The notes beneath the pieces were generated by a model, which worked only from the letters and a program-made list of their open reading frames with translations, did not search any database and was not told the origin of the DNA. Positions 1 to 9,516 of a stretch of DNA of 64,000 nucleotides are shown here, in pieces. Source of the DNA: Desulfobacter latus (GTDB taxonomy: Bacteria; Desulfobacterota; Desulfobacteria; Desulfobacterales; Desulfobacteraceae); NCBI RefSeq assembly GCF_013389365.1, contig NZ_JACADJ010000008.1:1-64000 (forward strand). The letters are read 5' to 3'. Position 1 is the first letter of the stretch, and each line of letters opens with the position of its first letter. The position numbers and the translations under genes were made by a program.

Positions 1-522
1 AAATGGGATTACAGGGTCTATTTTTTGATACAACTAATTGTTTTTATATGTATTATTAAAGAATTGCAATGTTTTCAGCATTTACGAATAATCTGCCTAC
101 GGTAACCGGGAAAATGGGAATGCGCCCTTCACCTGTTCCATGCACGGCAGGTTTGCTTTATGCCATCGTTTCTACAAGTTACAGAAAAGGACCATTTACA
201 TTATCATAATTAAGTCCAAGGCTCATAAGCGATGGTGTGTAATGTTAAGCTCCTTATAAAAAAGGTCATATATAATCGATGGTCATATTCGACCTTTTAC
301 TGGTTTCTTAGGTGTTATGGAGGGTCCGAATCCGATCGTCCGGTCGTCATGCACCTACTCCAGTCAGGCCATGTACCAGGGACGAAAACAACGACAGCCG
401 ATGAACCATCGGTTCCCTGAGCAGACTCTTAATTTCACCAATGAAAAAGGGCTTAGAACCATCAAATTATCTTAATCCATGTTGTTCTTTATTTTTCATA
501 CAAAATACTTTGCATAACCGGC
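1..522. other. No convincing gene
   Basis: The only open frames here (for example 232-420 and 441-791 on the + strand) lack a ribosome binding site and resemble nothing I recognise. The second one runs antisense over the small gene at 637-786. I see no RNA gene. The end of a chromosomal unit or the remains of a decayed gene are both possible. Confidence 0.5.
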
Positions 523-523
523 C

Positions 524-581
524 AAAAAAGGCCGGGAAACAATGCATAAAAATAAACAACAATCTTTGTCCCGGCCTTTTT
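524..581 (-). terminator. Bidirectional stem-loop terminator
   Basis: An AAAAAGGCCGGGA arm at about 525-537 is complementary to TCCCGGCCTTTTT at 569-581, with a loop of about 31 bases. Both outer edges are U-rich in the direction of reading. It lies downstream of the minus-strand small gene ending at 637 and is the natural stop for that gene. Confidence 0.7.
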
Positions 582-636
582 AGTCTGCGCTCATTGAATT
601 GTTCGCAAGCCATCAATTCTCGTTTTAAAATCCGGC

Positions 637-786
637 TTACTTTTTGGTTTTTTCCTTATTTTCCTTATTTCCCTTTTTCCCTCCAGTCATCGGACCTTGA
701 CCAGGGCTCTTACCTCTTCCCTTGCCTTCGCCACGACCGTCTTTCGGACCCTGGCCTTTGGGTCCTGTCCCATTTTTATTTGGCAT
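637..786 (-). CDS. Small Gly/Lys-rich protein of the GTGPxGxGP type
   Basis: This 49-residue ORF was too short for the supplied prediction and was read by hand. It begins MPNKNGTGPKGQGPKD and continues with Gly-Arg/Lys repeats, a GPMTGG motif and a Lys-rich tail. An excellent Shine-Dalgarno sequence (AGGAGGTG) lies just upstream of the ATG. The GTGP-x-G-x-GP-x-TG pattern resembles the N-terminus of small DUF5320-type proteins found beside dinitrogenase-iron-cofactor and redox genes in anaerobes. No such neighbour is present, so the function is unknown. The gene is followed by the stem-loop at 524-581. Confidence 0.7.
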   Translation of the reverse strand: MPNKNGTGPKGQGPKDGRGEGKGRGKSPGQGPMTGGKKGNKENKEKTKK

Positions 787-858
787 ATTAATCACCTCCT
801 TTTTGTTGACAAATGTCTGTTTTCAAGGAGAATGACGCCCCTTTTTACAGACAAGGAA

Positions 859-1023
859 TCAGACACTCGGCCGTCTGCCTAATATCAAAGATACAACAAA
901 CAGAATTAAAAAAACAACAAACAGTATCTTTGCAATTCCGATGGCAGTACCGGCAAGGCCCCCAAAACCTAGTACACCTGCAATGATTGCAACGATTAAA
1001 AAAAATATTGCCCAGGAAAGCAT
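859..1023 (-). CDS. DUF1328 / UPF0391 small membrane protein
   Basis: This 54-residue hydrophobic protein was read by hand. It starts [16 protein letters not shown], then has [12 protein letters not shown] and a second membrane stretch, and ends LILGRRPSV. The spacing of the two helices and the GFGGLAGTA hinge are the signature of the DUF1328 (YtjA-like) family, which is common and often stress-associated. A Shine-Dalgarno (AAAGGAG) precedes the ATG. It is the second gene of a same-strand series of small genes with the ABM-domain protein and the BON lipoprotein, consistent with one envelope-stress unit. The molecular role of the family is not known. Confidence 0.85.
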   Translation of the reverse strand: MLSWAIFFLIVAIIAGVLGFGGLAGTAIGIAKILFVVFLILFVVSLILGRRPSV

Positions 1024-1041
1024 AATCTTACTCCTTTTATT

Positions 1042-1374
1042 TTATTCTTTTTCTTTGGCTCTGATAGCTTCAACAAAAACCATCCCTCGAATATCGATAG
1101 GTGTGTAGATTTGGATAATTGGCGGTTTCAATAAAAGAGGTTTTGTCCCAAGCAACACACCGAACCGAAACGATTTTAAATGATGATTCAAATCTTTTTG
1201 ATTTGTCCATTCTTCCATGATACAAAAGCTGTTCTTGTCTGTGATTTCATAAAAGAGGGCATAGCTGCTGCATCCTTTTTCTTTTTTTATCGACTCGATC
1301 AATGAAAGAAGGGTCTGCAAAAATTCCTTTTGTTTTTCTGCAAGCACGGTTAGGTTTATTTTGAGTATAATCAT
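1042..1374 (-). CDS. Antibiotic-biosynthesis-monooxygenase (ABM) fold protein
   Basis: A 110-residue protein. Residues 1-70 match the ABM dimeric alpha/beta-barrel pattern: an IILKINLTV strand, a helix containing LLSLIESIKKEKGC, then a YALFYE strand and a FCIMEEWTNQKDLNHHLKS segment. Homologs include YgiN-type quinol monooxygenases and uncharacterised stress proteins. The C-terminal 40 residues are less typical. It lies between the DUF1328 protein and the BON lipoprotein on the same strand. A role in quinone or electrophile detoxification is only inferred. Confidence 0.7.
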   Translation of the reverse strand: MIILKINLTVLAEKQKEFLQTLLSLIESIKKEKGCSSYALFYEITDKNSFCIMEEWTNQKDLNHHLKSFRFGVLLGTKPLLLKPPIIQIYTPIDIRGMVFVEAIRAKEKE

Positions 1375-1411
1375 TGGGTTACCCCATCAAAGACTCTTTA
1401 TTACCAAATAA

Positions 1412-1735
1412 TTACTTGATGACCAAGTCGTTCTTTACAGATTTGACCCCCGTTACTGAGCGTGCTATTTCTACAGCCCTGTCCGCTGCCTTTTTAGAAT
1501 CCACGAAACCGCTCAATTGAACAACCCCCTTGAATGATTCTACATTTATTTGAAGAACTTTGAGCATAGGATCATTGAATATTGCCGTTTTAACCTTGGT
1601 GGTAAGAACAGTATTATCAACATATTCTCCAGTACTTTCCTTGTTCCATGCCCCCCCGCATCCAGCAATAAACGCAGCCAGAAGGAGTCCGATAAGACAA
1701 TGTCTTATTACAGTTGTTTTCATCATTGTCACCAT
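1412..1735 (-). CDS. BON-domain lipoprotein (OsmY-like)
   Basis: A 107-residue protein. The N-terminal hydrophobic stretch ends in the lipobox AFIAGCGG, so it should be lipid-anchored after signal peptidase II cleavage at Cys. Residues 35-107 form one BON domain: TTKVKTAIFNDPML, then VESFKGVVQLSGFV and AVEIARSVTGVKSV. BON domains bind membranes or ligands and are typical of periplasmic osmotic-stress proteins. The ATG at 1735 has AAAGGA eight bases upstream, so this start is preferred to the two following Met codons. Confidence 0.85.
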   Translation of the reverse strand: MVTMMKTTVIRHCLIGLLLAAFIAGCGGAWNKESTGEYVDNTVLTTKVKTAIFNDPMLKVLQINVESFKGVVQLSGFVDSKKAADRAVEIARSVTGVKSVKNDLVIK

Positions 1736-3013
1736 AATTTTAATCCTTTATTACATAATTAATATTGACCAGTATTGTGATAATAACAATCACGATCAGA
1801 ATATGTATAACCACTCCGATGGTTTAGCAACTCACAAATACCAGCACTCACAGGACACTTTCCATATCCATTTAATTTCCATTCAAATTTCGTACCAGAT
1901 CTTTTGTAACTTCTCAATAAGTCCAGGTAAAAAGGTAAAGGTCAGCCAAATTCAATTGCGGTTAAACAGACAAATTGAGAGATTTGTTGATGATAAGATC
2001 ACTCAGAATTCGATAAATTCGCTTCAAACTCGATGATCAAGTTTTTATGAGTAGCTAAATTTACACGTTGATAATATAATCACAAAAAGAAAGATGCGAC
2101 GAAGACCTCAATAATAGGTTGGAAAAATATAAACCAGGTGCCGGGTTAACACTTATTCAAAGAATGGGTATAGAATCAAATCGGTTGAAAAAAAAGGCAT
2201 AACGATGGGTCTTGAAATTTCGTTGATCCAGCAGATAACGAGGGGAGAATTCAGATCTGCAGTATACAGACCTCGACAATCGTGAATTTTGATTCTTAAC
2301 CCCGGTTTTTTTTGATAAATAGAGGATGCACAAATCCCGCAAAAGATACACGAATCCTGGTTAACATGTAGATAAAACGATCGGCCTGGCAGGCCCCCGG
2401 CACCATATGACATCATCCGGGGTATAAGATGATGATGATAATGATGCGTAAAAAAACAGGAGGAGAGGATGATACCGAAAGGACGCCCCTTTGAAGTGAG
2501 TTTCACATAAATAACACCTATTTTGAATAGGCCCTATATGGGTTTTTTTATATTTTTCTGTTTTGTTGACGCCTGGTTGGATGATACACTATAATAATTA
2601 AAAAAAGAAAGTCTTACAAAGGGTCTTGAAATCGAAAGTCTTATTTTGACCATTATTTCATGTAAAATCAATGGATTACTTAAAAGCAACGACTTCAACG
2701 ATTTTAAAGATAACCCTCTGATTTTATTGTAAATAATGCGGTCTATTTCAACACCCTTTTACAGTCTTAAATGGCAAAAAATTCTGTTTTCTGTTTGACA
2801 GCCATGGGCTGACTTGGTCTATCAACACCCAGACTCAACCCAAAACGAAACATGATAGTAATTCAATAAGTTATTTTGACTTTCATATAAAAAAACAAAA
2901 GACAGAAAACGATATTGTAAATTCTAAAAAGACCTTTGACAGGACCGTGGAAATGGGAATGGAAACGGCTTTTGTCGAAGCTGTCAAAACCAAAAGAAAA
3001 GGAAATAATTAGA
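1736..3013. other. Long intergenic region, no supported gene
   Basis: About 1.3 kb without a credible coding sequence. Open frames at 1560-2036 (+) and 2153-2506 (-) have no family features; the first is partly antisense to the BON lipoprotein. On the minus strand near 1870-1950 a short decayed frame reads LPGLIEKLQKIWYEI before a stop, which may be the relic of a small protein. A palindromic motif (CTCGATGATCAAG) lies at 2027-2042 and recurs elsewhere in the window. The region is AT-rich. Confidence 0.5.
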
Positions 3014-4492
3014 ATGAATCTTTTGTTGATTTATCCCAAATTTCCCGAAACCTTCTGGTCTTTCACATACGCTATAAGTTTTATCGGGAAAAAAGCCGCA
3101 TTTCCTCCATTGGGCCTTCTCACTGTGGCATCCCTGTTACCCGGGGAATGGCCCAAACGTCTTGTGGACATAAATGTCGACCGCTTGGAAGATAAGGAGA
3201 TTTTATGGGCAGACCTGGTTTTTATCGGGGGCATGGCAGTGCAGCGCAAATCCACTTTACAGGTCATAGACCGGTGCAAATCATTGAACGTACCCATTGT
3301 TGCAGGTGGACCGCTTTTTACAGCTGAGCCGGATGATTTCAAGGACGTTGACTATCTTGTTCTTGGTGAAGCCGAACTTACCCTGCCACAATTTTTGTCT
3401 GATCTTGAAAAGGATCAACCTAAAAGAGTTTACAGAGCCGAAGGGTTCTGTGATCTTACCCAAACCCCTTTTCCGTTGTGGGATTTATTAGATATTAAGA
3501 ACTATGCATCCATGAGTATCCAGTTTTCCAGAGGGTGCCCGTTTAACTGTGATTTTTGCAATGTAACAACTCTGTTCGGCCACAGGTCACGGTTAAAAAC
3601 AACGGATCAGATCATTCTTGAACTGGATAATATTTATTCTTTGGGCTGGCGGAGCAGTATTTTTTTTGTTGATGATAATTTTATCGGCAACAAACGGTTT
3701 TTAAAAGAAGAACTGCTGCCTGCGCTTATCCAGTGGAGAAAGGATAAAAAAGGATGCGCTTTTTACACGGAAGCGTCCATTAACCTGGCAGATGACGAAG
3801 AACTCCAGGAGATGATGGTAAAGGCGGGTTTTGATTCTGTGTTTATCGGAATTGAGTCCCCGGATGAAGCGTCTTTGAAAGAATGCAAGAAAAACCAGAA
3901 TATAAACAGAGATTTGCTGGAGAGTGTTTCCAGGATTAACCGATCCGGGCTACAGGTAATGGGAGGATTCATTGTTGGATTCGACAATGATAAGCCCTCT
4001 ATTTTTCAGAAGCAGATCGATTTTATTCAAACAAGCGGGATAGTGACGGCAATGGTTGGAATGCTCCAGGCCATTCCGGGAACCCGGCTTTTTGAGCGGC
4101 TTGAAGGTCAGAACCGTCTATCCGAACAATTTTCCGGCGATAATGTGAACGGTACTACCAATATTGTTCCCAAAATGGGTATGGAGAACCTGTCGAAGGG
4201 ATATCAATTGATCATGAAACAGATTTATTCACCGAAACACTACTACCAACGGGTCAGAATCCTTCTTAAAGAACTCAAAGCACCTGCGGTGATTGAGCCT
4301 TTAAACCTTCAGCGTTTTCTATCCATTTTTCGTTCTGCAGTGAGGATAGGCATTATAGGTAAAGAACGTTTTCATTTCTGGTATCTCATCATCTGGACCT
4401 TGATTAGAAAACCAAAGCTTATTTCAACAGCATTAGCCCTGTCCATATATGGCTTTCATTACAGGAAAATATGCGAGCGATATATTTATTAA
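3014..4492 (+). CDS. B12-binding radical SAM protein with DUF4070 C-terminus
   Basis: A 492-residue enzyme from the ATG at 3014; the frame is open from 2936 but that extension has no family similarity. Residues 1-130 are a Rossmann-like cobalamin-binding domain opening [15 protein letters not shown]. The radical SAM CxxxCxxC motif sits in [10 protein letters not shown] near residue 175, with three Cys for the [4Fe-4S] cluster. Residues from about 330 fit the DUF4070 region. The family contains the hopanoid methylases HpnP and HpnR and many uncharacterised methyltransferases. The opening FPETFW...[10 protein letters not shown] is typical of that group, but I cannot assign the substrate. The end overlaps the open frame, not the likely start, of the next gene. 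Confidence 0.85.
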   Translation: MNLLLIYPKFPETFWSFTYAISFIGKKAAFPPLGLLTVASLLPGEWPKRLVDINVDRLEDKEILWADLVFIGGMAVQRKSTLQVIDRCKSLNVPIVAGGPLFTAEPDDFKDVDYLVLGEAELTLPQFLSDLEKDQPKRVYRAEGFCDLTQTPFPLWDLLDIKNYASMSIQFSRGCPFNCDFCNVTTLFGHRSRLKTTDQIILELDNIYSLGWRSSIFFVDDNFIGNKRFLKEELLPALIQWRKDKKGCAFYTEASINLADDEELQEMMVKAGFDSVFIGIESPDEASLKECKKNQNINRDLLESVSRINRSGLQVMGGFIVGFDNDKPSIFQKQIDFIQTSGIVTAMVGMLQAIPGTRLFERLEGQNRLSEQFSGDNVNGTTNIVPKMGMENLSKGYQLIMKQIYSPKHYYQRVRILLKELKAPAVIEPLNLQRFLSIFRSAVRIGIIGKERFHFWYLIIWTLIRKPKLISTALALSIYGFHYRKICERYIY

Positions 4493-4550
4493 AAGCGGAA
4501 TTGTTTCATCAGAGATAGATTCTTTGAAGATAATTTCTAAAGGATATTTC

Positions 4551-6032
4551 ATGCCTAAATTATTTTTAGAAGTTTTCACCAAAGTTTTGGAATTCACCGA
4601 TGAACCGCTTTTACTGCTTGATTCTGATTTAAAAGTTGTTAAAGCCAATCACTTTTTTTACATAACCTTCAGCTTGAAACCTGAAAATACTGAAGGGGTC
4701 TTGATTTATGATCTTGCTAGCGGACAATGGAATATCCCCAAACTAAGAAAACTGCTTGAAAAAATTCTTTCAAAAAATAACATATTCAACAATTTTGAAA
4801 TAAAGCATAATTTTGAACACATCGGTCCGAAAATAATGCATCTAAAAGCCGGAAGAATTTACAAAGATGTCAATCATAAGCAGTTTATCCTGTTAGGCAT
4901 AGAAGATATAACCGAACAGGAACATGATAAACAACATCTTGAAAAAATGGTTAAAACCCGGACTGCCGAGCTCAAGAGAGCCAAACAGGCAGCGGAGGAT
5001 GAAAAGCTTATTGCAGAAGATGCTATGTGTGAAATAAAAAAGCTCAAAGAACAGCTGAAAGCAGAGCGGGCATACCTGACAGAAGAAATTAAACTGGAAT
5101 ACAACCATGAGAAGATTATCGGCAGCAGTGATACGCTCAAATATGTCCTGTACAAGGTTGAGCAGATAGCCCAGACCAATACCACTGTTCTGATTCTTGG
5201 GGAGACCGGAACCGGTAAAGAACTTATTGCCAGGGCCATTCACGGTTCCAGTAAACGAAAAAATAAAGCTCTGGTAAAAGTCAATTGCGCAGCATTGCCA
5301 GCCAATCTCATAGAAAGTGAATTGTTCGGTCATGAAAAAGGAGCCTTCACCGGTTCTGACCGGCGACAACTGGGGCGATTTGAAGTTGCCGATGGCGCAA
5401 CTCTTTTTTTGGATGAAATTGGCGAACTTCCCCTGGAACTGCAGTCAAAGCTGCTTCGTGTTCTCCAGGATGGTGAATTTGAACGGTTGGGAAATCCAAA
5501 AACCATCAAGGTGGACGTAAGAATCATTACGGCAACAAATCGAAATCTTGAGAAAGAGGTTGAAGATGGGCGGTTTAGAGCCGATCTCTGGTATCGATTG
5601 AATGTGTTTCCGATTACCATGCCTCCGCTTCGAGAAAGAGTAACAGATATCCCCCCGCTGGTAGATTTTTATGTTCAGAAGATATCCAGGCGACTGGGAA
5701 AAACCATTGATCATATTCCCAGAAAAGTTATGAGCTCCATTGAAAATTATCACTGGCCCGGCAATGTCCGTGAACTGGAAAATGTACTTGAACGAGCGGT
5801 TATCAATTCTTCCAGTTCAAAACTTCACCTGGTTGATGATCTTAGAAAATCCTATAAACATTTAGGTAAAAATCTAAAAACTCTGGAAGCAATTGAACGC
5901 GACTATATCGTGGGTGTGCTTAAGCAGACCAATTGGAAAGTCAGTGGTAGCAACAGCGCCGCCCAGATTCTCGGCCTTAACCGCAGCACCCTGCGCGGCC
6001 GTATGCGCAAATTAAACATTACCAGATCCTGA
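4551..6032 (+). CDS. PAS-domain sigma-54-dependent activator (Fis-type HTH)
   Basis: A 493-residue protein. The start at 4551 is chosen because AAAGGA lies seven bases upstream; the upstream in-frame ATG at 4449 lies inside the preceding gene. Order: PAS sensor (about 10-125), coiled coil (about 130-180), AAA+ domain with Walker A GETGTGKE (about 217) and Walker B FLDEIGEL, then a Fis-like HTH with the terminal motif [16 protein letters not shown]. The sigma-54 contact loop reads GAFTGS instead of GAFTGA; the last position tolerates change in this family. It lies just downstream of the radical SAM gene, which it may control. Confidence 0.92.
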   Translation: MPKLFLEVFTKVLEFTDEPLLLLDSDLKVVKANHFFYITFSLKPENTEGVLIYDLASGQWNIPKLRKLLEKILSKNNIFNNFEIKHNFEHIGPKIMHLKAGRIYKDVNHKQFILLGIEDITEQEHDKQHLEKMVKTRTAELKRAKQAAEDEKLIAEDAMCEIKKLKEQLKAERAYLTEEIKLEYNHEKIIGSSDTLKYVLYKVEQIAQTNTTVLILGETGTGKELIARAIHGSSKRKNKALVKVNCAALPANLIESELFGHEKGAFTGSDRRQLGRFEVADGATLFLDEIGELPLELQSKLLRVLQDGEFERLGNPKTIKVDVRIITATNRNLEKEVEDGRFRADLWYRLNVFPITMPPLRERVTDIPPLVDFYVQKISRRLGKTIDHIPRKVMSSIENYHWPGNVRELENVLERAVINSSSSKLHLVDDLRKSYKHLGKNLKTLEAIERDYIVGVLKQTNWKVSGSNSAAQILGLNRSTLRGRMRKLNITRS

Positions 6033-6397
6033 CTATAGATTATCCATGCCTTTTCTATCTTACGAGCTTGTTTAAAAATTGTTTCGGCCTTGAATTTGAA
6101 CAAATTTCCTAAAAACTGGATTATCGAGTCTGAAGCATGCCTGGTTGATGGTCAAAGACCTGGAACGAAACTTGAGTGTAAACTTATTTGAGTCCTTAAG
6201 CGCAATTGAACAACAAAATTGTTTTTATATTGCGACGATCATTCAAAAATCGCAATTTGGGTTACTCAGCGATCAAACCATGAATAAGAAAAAAAAGGAA
6301 ATTGCCGGTTATGCTACAGAGCATCAAATCCATTTTTATGAAGCTGTCCCACAGGATAGGGAGACGGTCCATAATTTTAACCCCATCCAAGGGCCAC
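6033..6397. other. Intergenic region with a dispersed repeat and an unassigned ORF
   Basis: A short sequence at 6072-6092 (AAAAATTGTTTCGGCCTTGAA) is nearly identical to the reverse complement of 40037-40058. An open frame at 6145-6423 encodes 92 residues with no recognisable family. It runs into the glucan-synthase remnant in another frame, so it may be part of a decayed gene. Confidence 0.45.
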
Positions 6398-6625
6398 ATG
6401 GGCGAAATACCTCTGCGGTCTGAGCTGTTCAGTTCTTCCCAGATGAAAGAACACGGTAAAACTCTGGCGGGTTTGCACACATTGACCCAAAAGCATTTTC
6501 CGGAACGTTTGCTTGCAAGACTTGCCAATAACGAGAGCGCTCTTCTTGAGGTCCACAACCATTTGATTAAGGATGTCAAGGAGAACAAGGGGATTGTTCC
6601 GGCAGGGCCCCCTGTGTCAGGATAG
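6398..6625 (+). pseudogene. N-terminal remnant of cyclic beta-1,2-glucan synthase (NdvB-like)
   Basis: A 75-codon frame beginning MGEIPLRSELFSSSQMKEHG and continuing through HFPERLLARLANNESALLE. This is the conserved N-terminus of NdvB/ChvB-type cyclic beta-1,2-glucan synthases (LRxELFSxxQLExHAxxLA ... RLLxRLxxNExxL). Full-length members have well over 2000 residues. Here the frame stops at 6625 after KGIVPAGPPVSG, where the family continues with a WLLDN segment. An IS1595-type element begins 21 bases further on. The rest of the gene is absent from the window, so it has been deleted or moved. Confidence 0.65.
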
Positions 6626-6645
6626 ATGTCGCCTCAATTAAAAAT

Positions 6646-7727
6646 GGCTCATGTCGCGTTTTGGGGTCTTGTGAATTTTAGTAATAAAAAGCAAGATTTG
6701 ACTTGCATTACGGACCTTTATGATGGTAGGTATTCGCCTTGCTATTAACGATTTACAATCGGACTGGAGCCAATGAAGGTAAATATCAAGACCCTGATAG
6801 ATGATGTACAATGCTATGAAACCGTTCGTGAGCTGCATTGGCCAAAAATACGTAAGTGTCCGTTTTGTGATTCCATAAACACAATCAAAAAAGGTTTCGA
6901 TGATAGGGAATCCGCCAAACAGCGCTATGAATGCAAAGAGTGCGGAAAACGCTTCGACGACCTCACCGGGACCATTTTTGCCGGACATCACCAACCCCTT
7001 AAAGTGTGGATATTGTGCCTTTATTTCATGGGGTTGAATTTGTCCAACAACCAAATTTCCAAAGAGTTGGACCTTAATCGTGGAGATGTTCACAATATGG
7101 CTGCTCAGCTACGCGAAGGCGTGGTAAAAAAAAACCTCAGATAACCCTTCAGGGCGAGGTTGAGTGCGATGAGGTGTATATCGTTGCAGGGCACAAAGGC
7201 AACCCCGAGGCTGTATCAAAAAAAGGCCGAGATGGTCGCCGTAACCGATTAAAGGGTGCTAGAGGGCGTGGTACGCTGGAAAAAGAGAAACCACCTATTT
7301 TCGGGATGATACAACGGTGTGGGCAAGTTGTGATTCAAATGCTCCCCAATGTCCGGCAGGCCACCATTGAGCCTTTAATAAAGGCCACTATACAACCAGG
7401 AACATTGGTCTATACCGATGAGTATGCCATTTATAACCGGTTGGATGAATGGGGATATGACCATGAAAGTGTGAATCATGGAGCCGGTGAATATGCCAGA
7501 GACGATGATGGAGACGGGTTTTATGAAGTCCATGTGAATACAATGGAAGGCTTCTGGTCATTACTCCGAAGCTGGATTCGCCCACATCGGGGTATCTCAC
7601 AGGAGAAACTTCCTTTTTACCTCGGATTTTTCGAATTCGTTCATAATATTGGCAAACGAGGAAAATCCCTGCTTCACTCACTTATTGAGGTGATGATTAA
7701 GTAAGACCCCAAAACGCGACAAGAGCC
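6646..7727 (+). mobile_element. IS1595-type insertion sequence, about 1.08 kb
   Basis: The terminal inverted repeats are 25 bp. The left end GGCTCATGTCGCGTTTTGGG(GTCTT) at 6646-6670 and the right end at 7703-7727 match at 24 of 25 positions. They enclose one transposase locus (6773-7704) with a zinc-ribbon N-terminus and a DDE-type ISXO2 domain. The eight flanking bases (TTAAAAAT left, TTGATTTT right) do not form a clean direct repeat. Either the expected target duplication has been lost or one flank was deleted, which would fit the truncated gene on the left. The right end lies nine bases from the 3' end of the DUF2254 gene. Confidence 0.88.
6773..7704 (+). CDS. IS1595-family transposase, split by a -1 frameshift at an A9 run
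   Basis: Two frames make one protein. 6773-7144 encodes the zinc ribbon (CPFCDS ... CKECGKRF) and helical region. From about 7125 the -1 frame continues ITLQGEVECDEVYIVAGHKG, the first Asp region, then VYTDEYAIY (second Asp) and NTMEGFWSLLRS. The join is GTA AAA AAA AAC, which contains the slippery heptamer A-AAA-AAC, so programmed -1 frameshifting is possible. A simple indel in the homopolymer would look the same. The start has GGAG a few bases upstream. Apart from the frame break the protein looks complete (about 310 residues). Confidence 0.8.
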
Positions 7728-7736
7728 TTGATTTTG

Positions 7737-8999
7737 TCAAAAGGTCCCGACAAGTTTGGCTGCGTTCCTTGCAATATCGAGATCTTCTGGGAGATCCAGT
7801 GATAGCTCAGCCCTGGCAAGTGCCAAGCGGGCTTGAAACATTGCCACCTCCCGAATTTTGGGGTCTCCGATTAATGCCAGCGCATGAAAGGCCTTTTGTA
7901 ATCTCACCACTACTTCAATGGCGCCAGCCCCGTCACGGGCAATGGCGTTGAAGGCATCATCAAACATGTCCCATAATGATATTTCCGGCACCATTACCCG
8001 ATCATATTTAAAGTCTCGACTGTCATCATCTTCAACGGTTTTACTCCAATGCGTAAAAAGCCGCACAAGCGTCCCGATAACATCGATTGCGGTACCGGGA
8101 TCATTGACGGCGGGCGACAATGCTCGAATAGCAATTTCTGAGAGGACGACGAGGCCAAATTGAGGATCTTCATCAAAGGTCCTGTCTCCACCGATCAAAA
8201 ACATTTTCGCTATCTGACCAGTGTCTTTTTCTGACAGGCTTCGCGAATCTGTGGTCACATATGCAAGAGCCCTGCCTGGCGCTACGAAGGTTCCGGGCAA
8301 AGCATCCACCATAATCTGCAGCTGCAATCTTTCTGCAGTACCCTGTAAGCCAGTCATGTCTATGCGCTGGACATATCCAATCGAATTTCCATAAACGACC
8401 TGTCCCACAGGTTTAAGCTGCCCCGTAGGAACACCACCCAGGGTGGGTGCTAATCGTTTTCGCTGCAAAGCATCATCTGTTGCTTTTTCCACCTTATTGA
8501 TGATCCTGCTGAGACGCCCAAGACGGGCAATACTGTCAACCCAGCGAACAAAGGTAACAATAACCACACCAAGAACAATTAATGTCAAAGCAAATATCAT
8601 AAAACGAGCTGATTTGCCGTAATATTCATTCTTTAAAACTATAAGTGCGATGACGCTGAAAATGAATGTGCCGATAAAGGTAGAAAGTGCATTTTGGGAT
8701 TCGTCATCGGAAATAATCAGCGGAAAAGAGCGCGGCGTTGCAGTCCTGCTGGCTGAATTATAGGCCGAGACCATTGATCCGACAGCAAAGGTGGCAATTG
8801 CCAGCATACTTGAGGCAATAATAGACAACAACATCTCTATCGAGTTTTTATTAACCTCGGGAAAAAACTGATCGATTTCGTAATAATCCACTTGCTTTAT
8901 CAGAAACACAATCATTATTGAGAACACGCAGGTGACAAGTGGCTTAATCCAAAGTTTTTCGCCGATACGGTTATAAAGAAATCTCAATCGTTCAAACAT
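7737..8999 (-). CDS. DUF2254 predicted membrane protein
   Basis: A 420-residue protein. The first ~140 residues hold four hydrophobic segments, including VTCVFSIMIVFLI, SIIASSMLAIATFAVG, TFIGTFIFSVIALIVL and a FALTLIVLGVVIV stretch. A long soluble C-terminal part follows, with the family block LGGVPTGQLKPVGQ and the motif SPAVNDPGTAIDVIGTL. This layout is that of DUF2254, a widespread inner-membrane family of unknown role, perhaps a channel or transporter. The ATG at 8999 follows an AGGAG. It is monocistronic, flanked by mobile-element debris on both sides, yet the frame is intact. Confidence 0.88.
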   Translation of the reverse strand: MFERLRFLYNRIGEKLWIKPLVTCVFSIMIVFLIKQVDYYEIDQFFPEVNKNSIEMLLSIIASSMLAIATFAVGSMVSAYNSASRTATPRSFPLIISDDESQNALSTFIGTFIFSVIALIVLKNEYYGKSARFMIFALTLIVLGVVIVTFVRWVDSIARLGRLSRIINKVEKATDDALQRKRLAPTLGGVPTGQLKPVGQVVYGNSIGYVQRIDMTGLQGTAERLQLQIMVDALPGTFVAPGRALAYVTTDSRSLSEKDTGQIAKMFLIGGDRTFDEDPQFGLVVLSEIAIRALSPAVNDPGTAIDVIGTLVRLFTHWSKTVEDDDSRDFKYDRVMVPEISLWDMFDDAFNAIARDGAGAIEVVVRLQKAFHALALIGDPKIREVAMFQARLALARAELSLDLPEDLDIARNAAKLVGTF

Positions 9000-9128
9000 T
9001 TTAAATCTCCTATTAACGTTCGGTAGTCGCGCCGGTTAGGTTAGTAGTGGGGTGTCTAAATTTCCGAATTTAGTTTGCTCAAGATTTGTACCCAATTTTA
9101 ACAGCAATTGTCGGACCCTTTTACTCGA

Positions 9129-9316
9129 TCATCGAGTTTTAATTGAAACCTTTTCATTAAACTGTTCCCGCCAGTATATGGCCATCAGCAAGTATGTGAT
9201 AAGGCCTCCGAGTATCTGAACCATGAGTCCATACTCACTGCGGGCTATCTCAGATGGTAAACTTTTAAGTGTTCTTTTTAGGTACGCCACATTGCCACAA
9301 ACCTGCTGAAGCAGAC
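9129..9316 (-). pseudogene. C-terminal remnant of an IS4-type transposase
   Basis: Read on the minus strand, the frame gives LQQVCGNVAYLKRTLKSLP, then SEIARSEYGLMVQILGG, LITYLLMAIYWREQFNEKV and SIKTR before a stop at 9129. This is the typical tail of IS4-group transposases (RSEYGxMVQILxGLITYLLLAIY). The N-terminal three quarters are missing. Upstream the frame enters a 19-base direct repeat (CCTGCTGAAGCAG) at about 9302-9332. A sequence at about 9045-9070 may be the former element end. A related end-like sequence recurs at 22525-22556. Confidence 0.65.
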
Positions 9317-9516
9317 AAACCTGCTGAAGCAGGAAAACAGTATGAAAAAAAGCATGAATGTCAAATGCCTGCAGGCAGAATGGGATAATTTTTAACTCAT
9401 GAAAGTGCTTGGAGTCAATACAATTTAAATGCGTTTGCCCTGTAGTGTTTCATAAACCGATTGAAATTTCAGAATTAATTGGTATATTAGAGGATATATC
9501 ATTTAAGGGAAGCGTT

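Noticed and set aside
441-791. Plus-strand 116-codon ORF
   Set aside because: It is antisense to the well-supported 49-residue gene, whose ribosome site is strong.
1560-2036. Plus-strand 158-codon ORF
   Set aside because: It overlaps the BON lipoprotein gene antisense, and its product has no family-like composition.
2153-2506. Minus-strand ORF with a CxxCxxC-like cluster (CIFCGIC)
   Set aside because: No ribosome site, no recognisable domain and a His-rich low-complexity start; it probably arises by chance in AT-rich DNA.
4449-4550. Upstream start for the sigma-54 activator
   Set aside because: It would overlap the radical SAM gene and lacks a ribosome site; AAAGGA marks the start at 4551.
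6638-7735. 8-bp target duplication around the IS1595 element
   Set aside because: Flanks TTAAAAAT and TTGATTTT share only a few bases.
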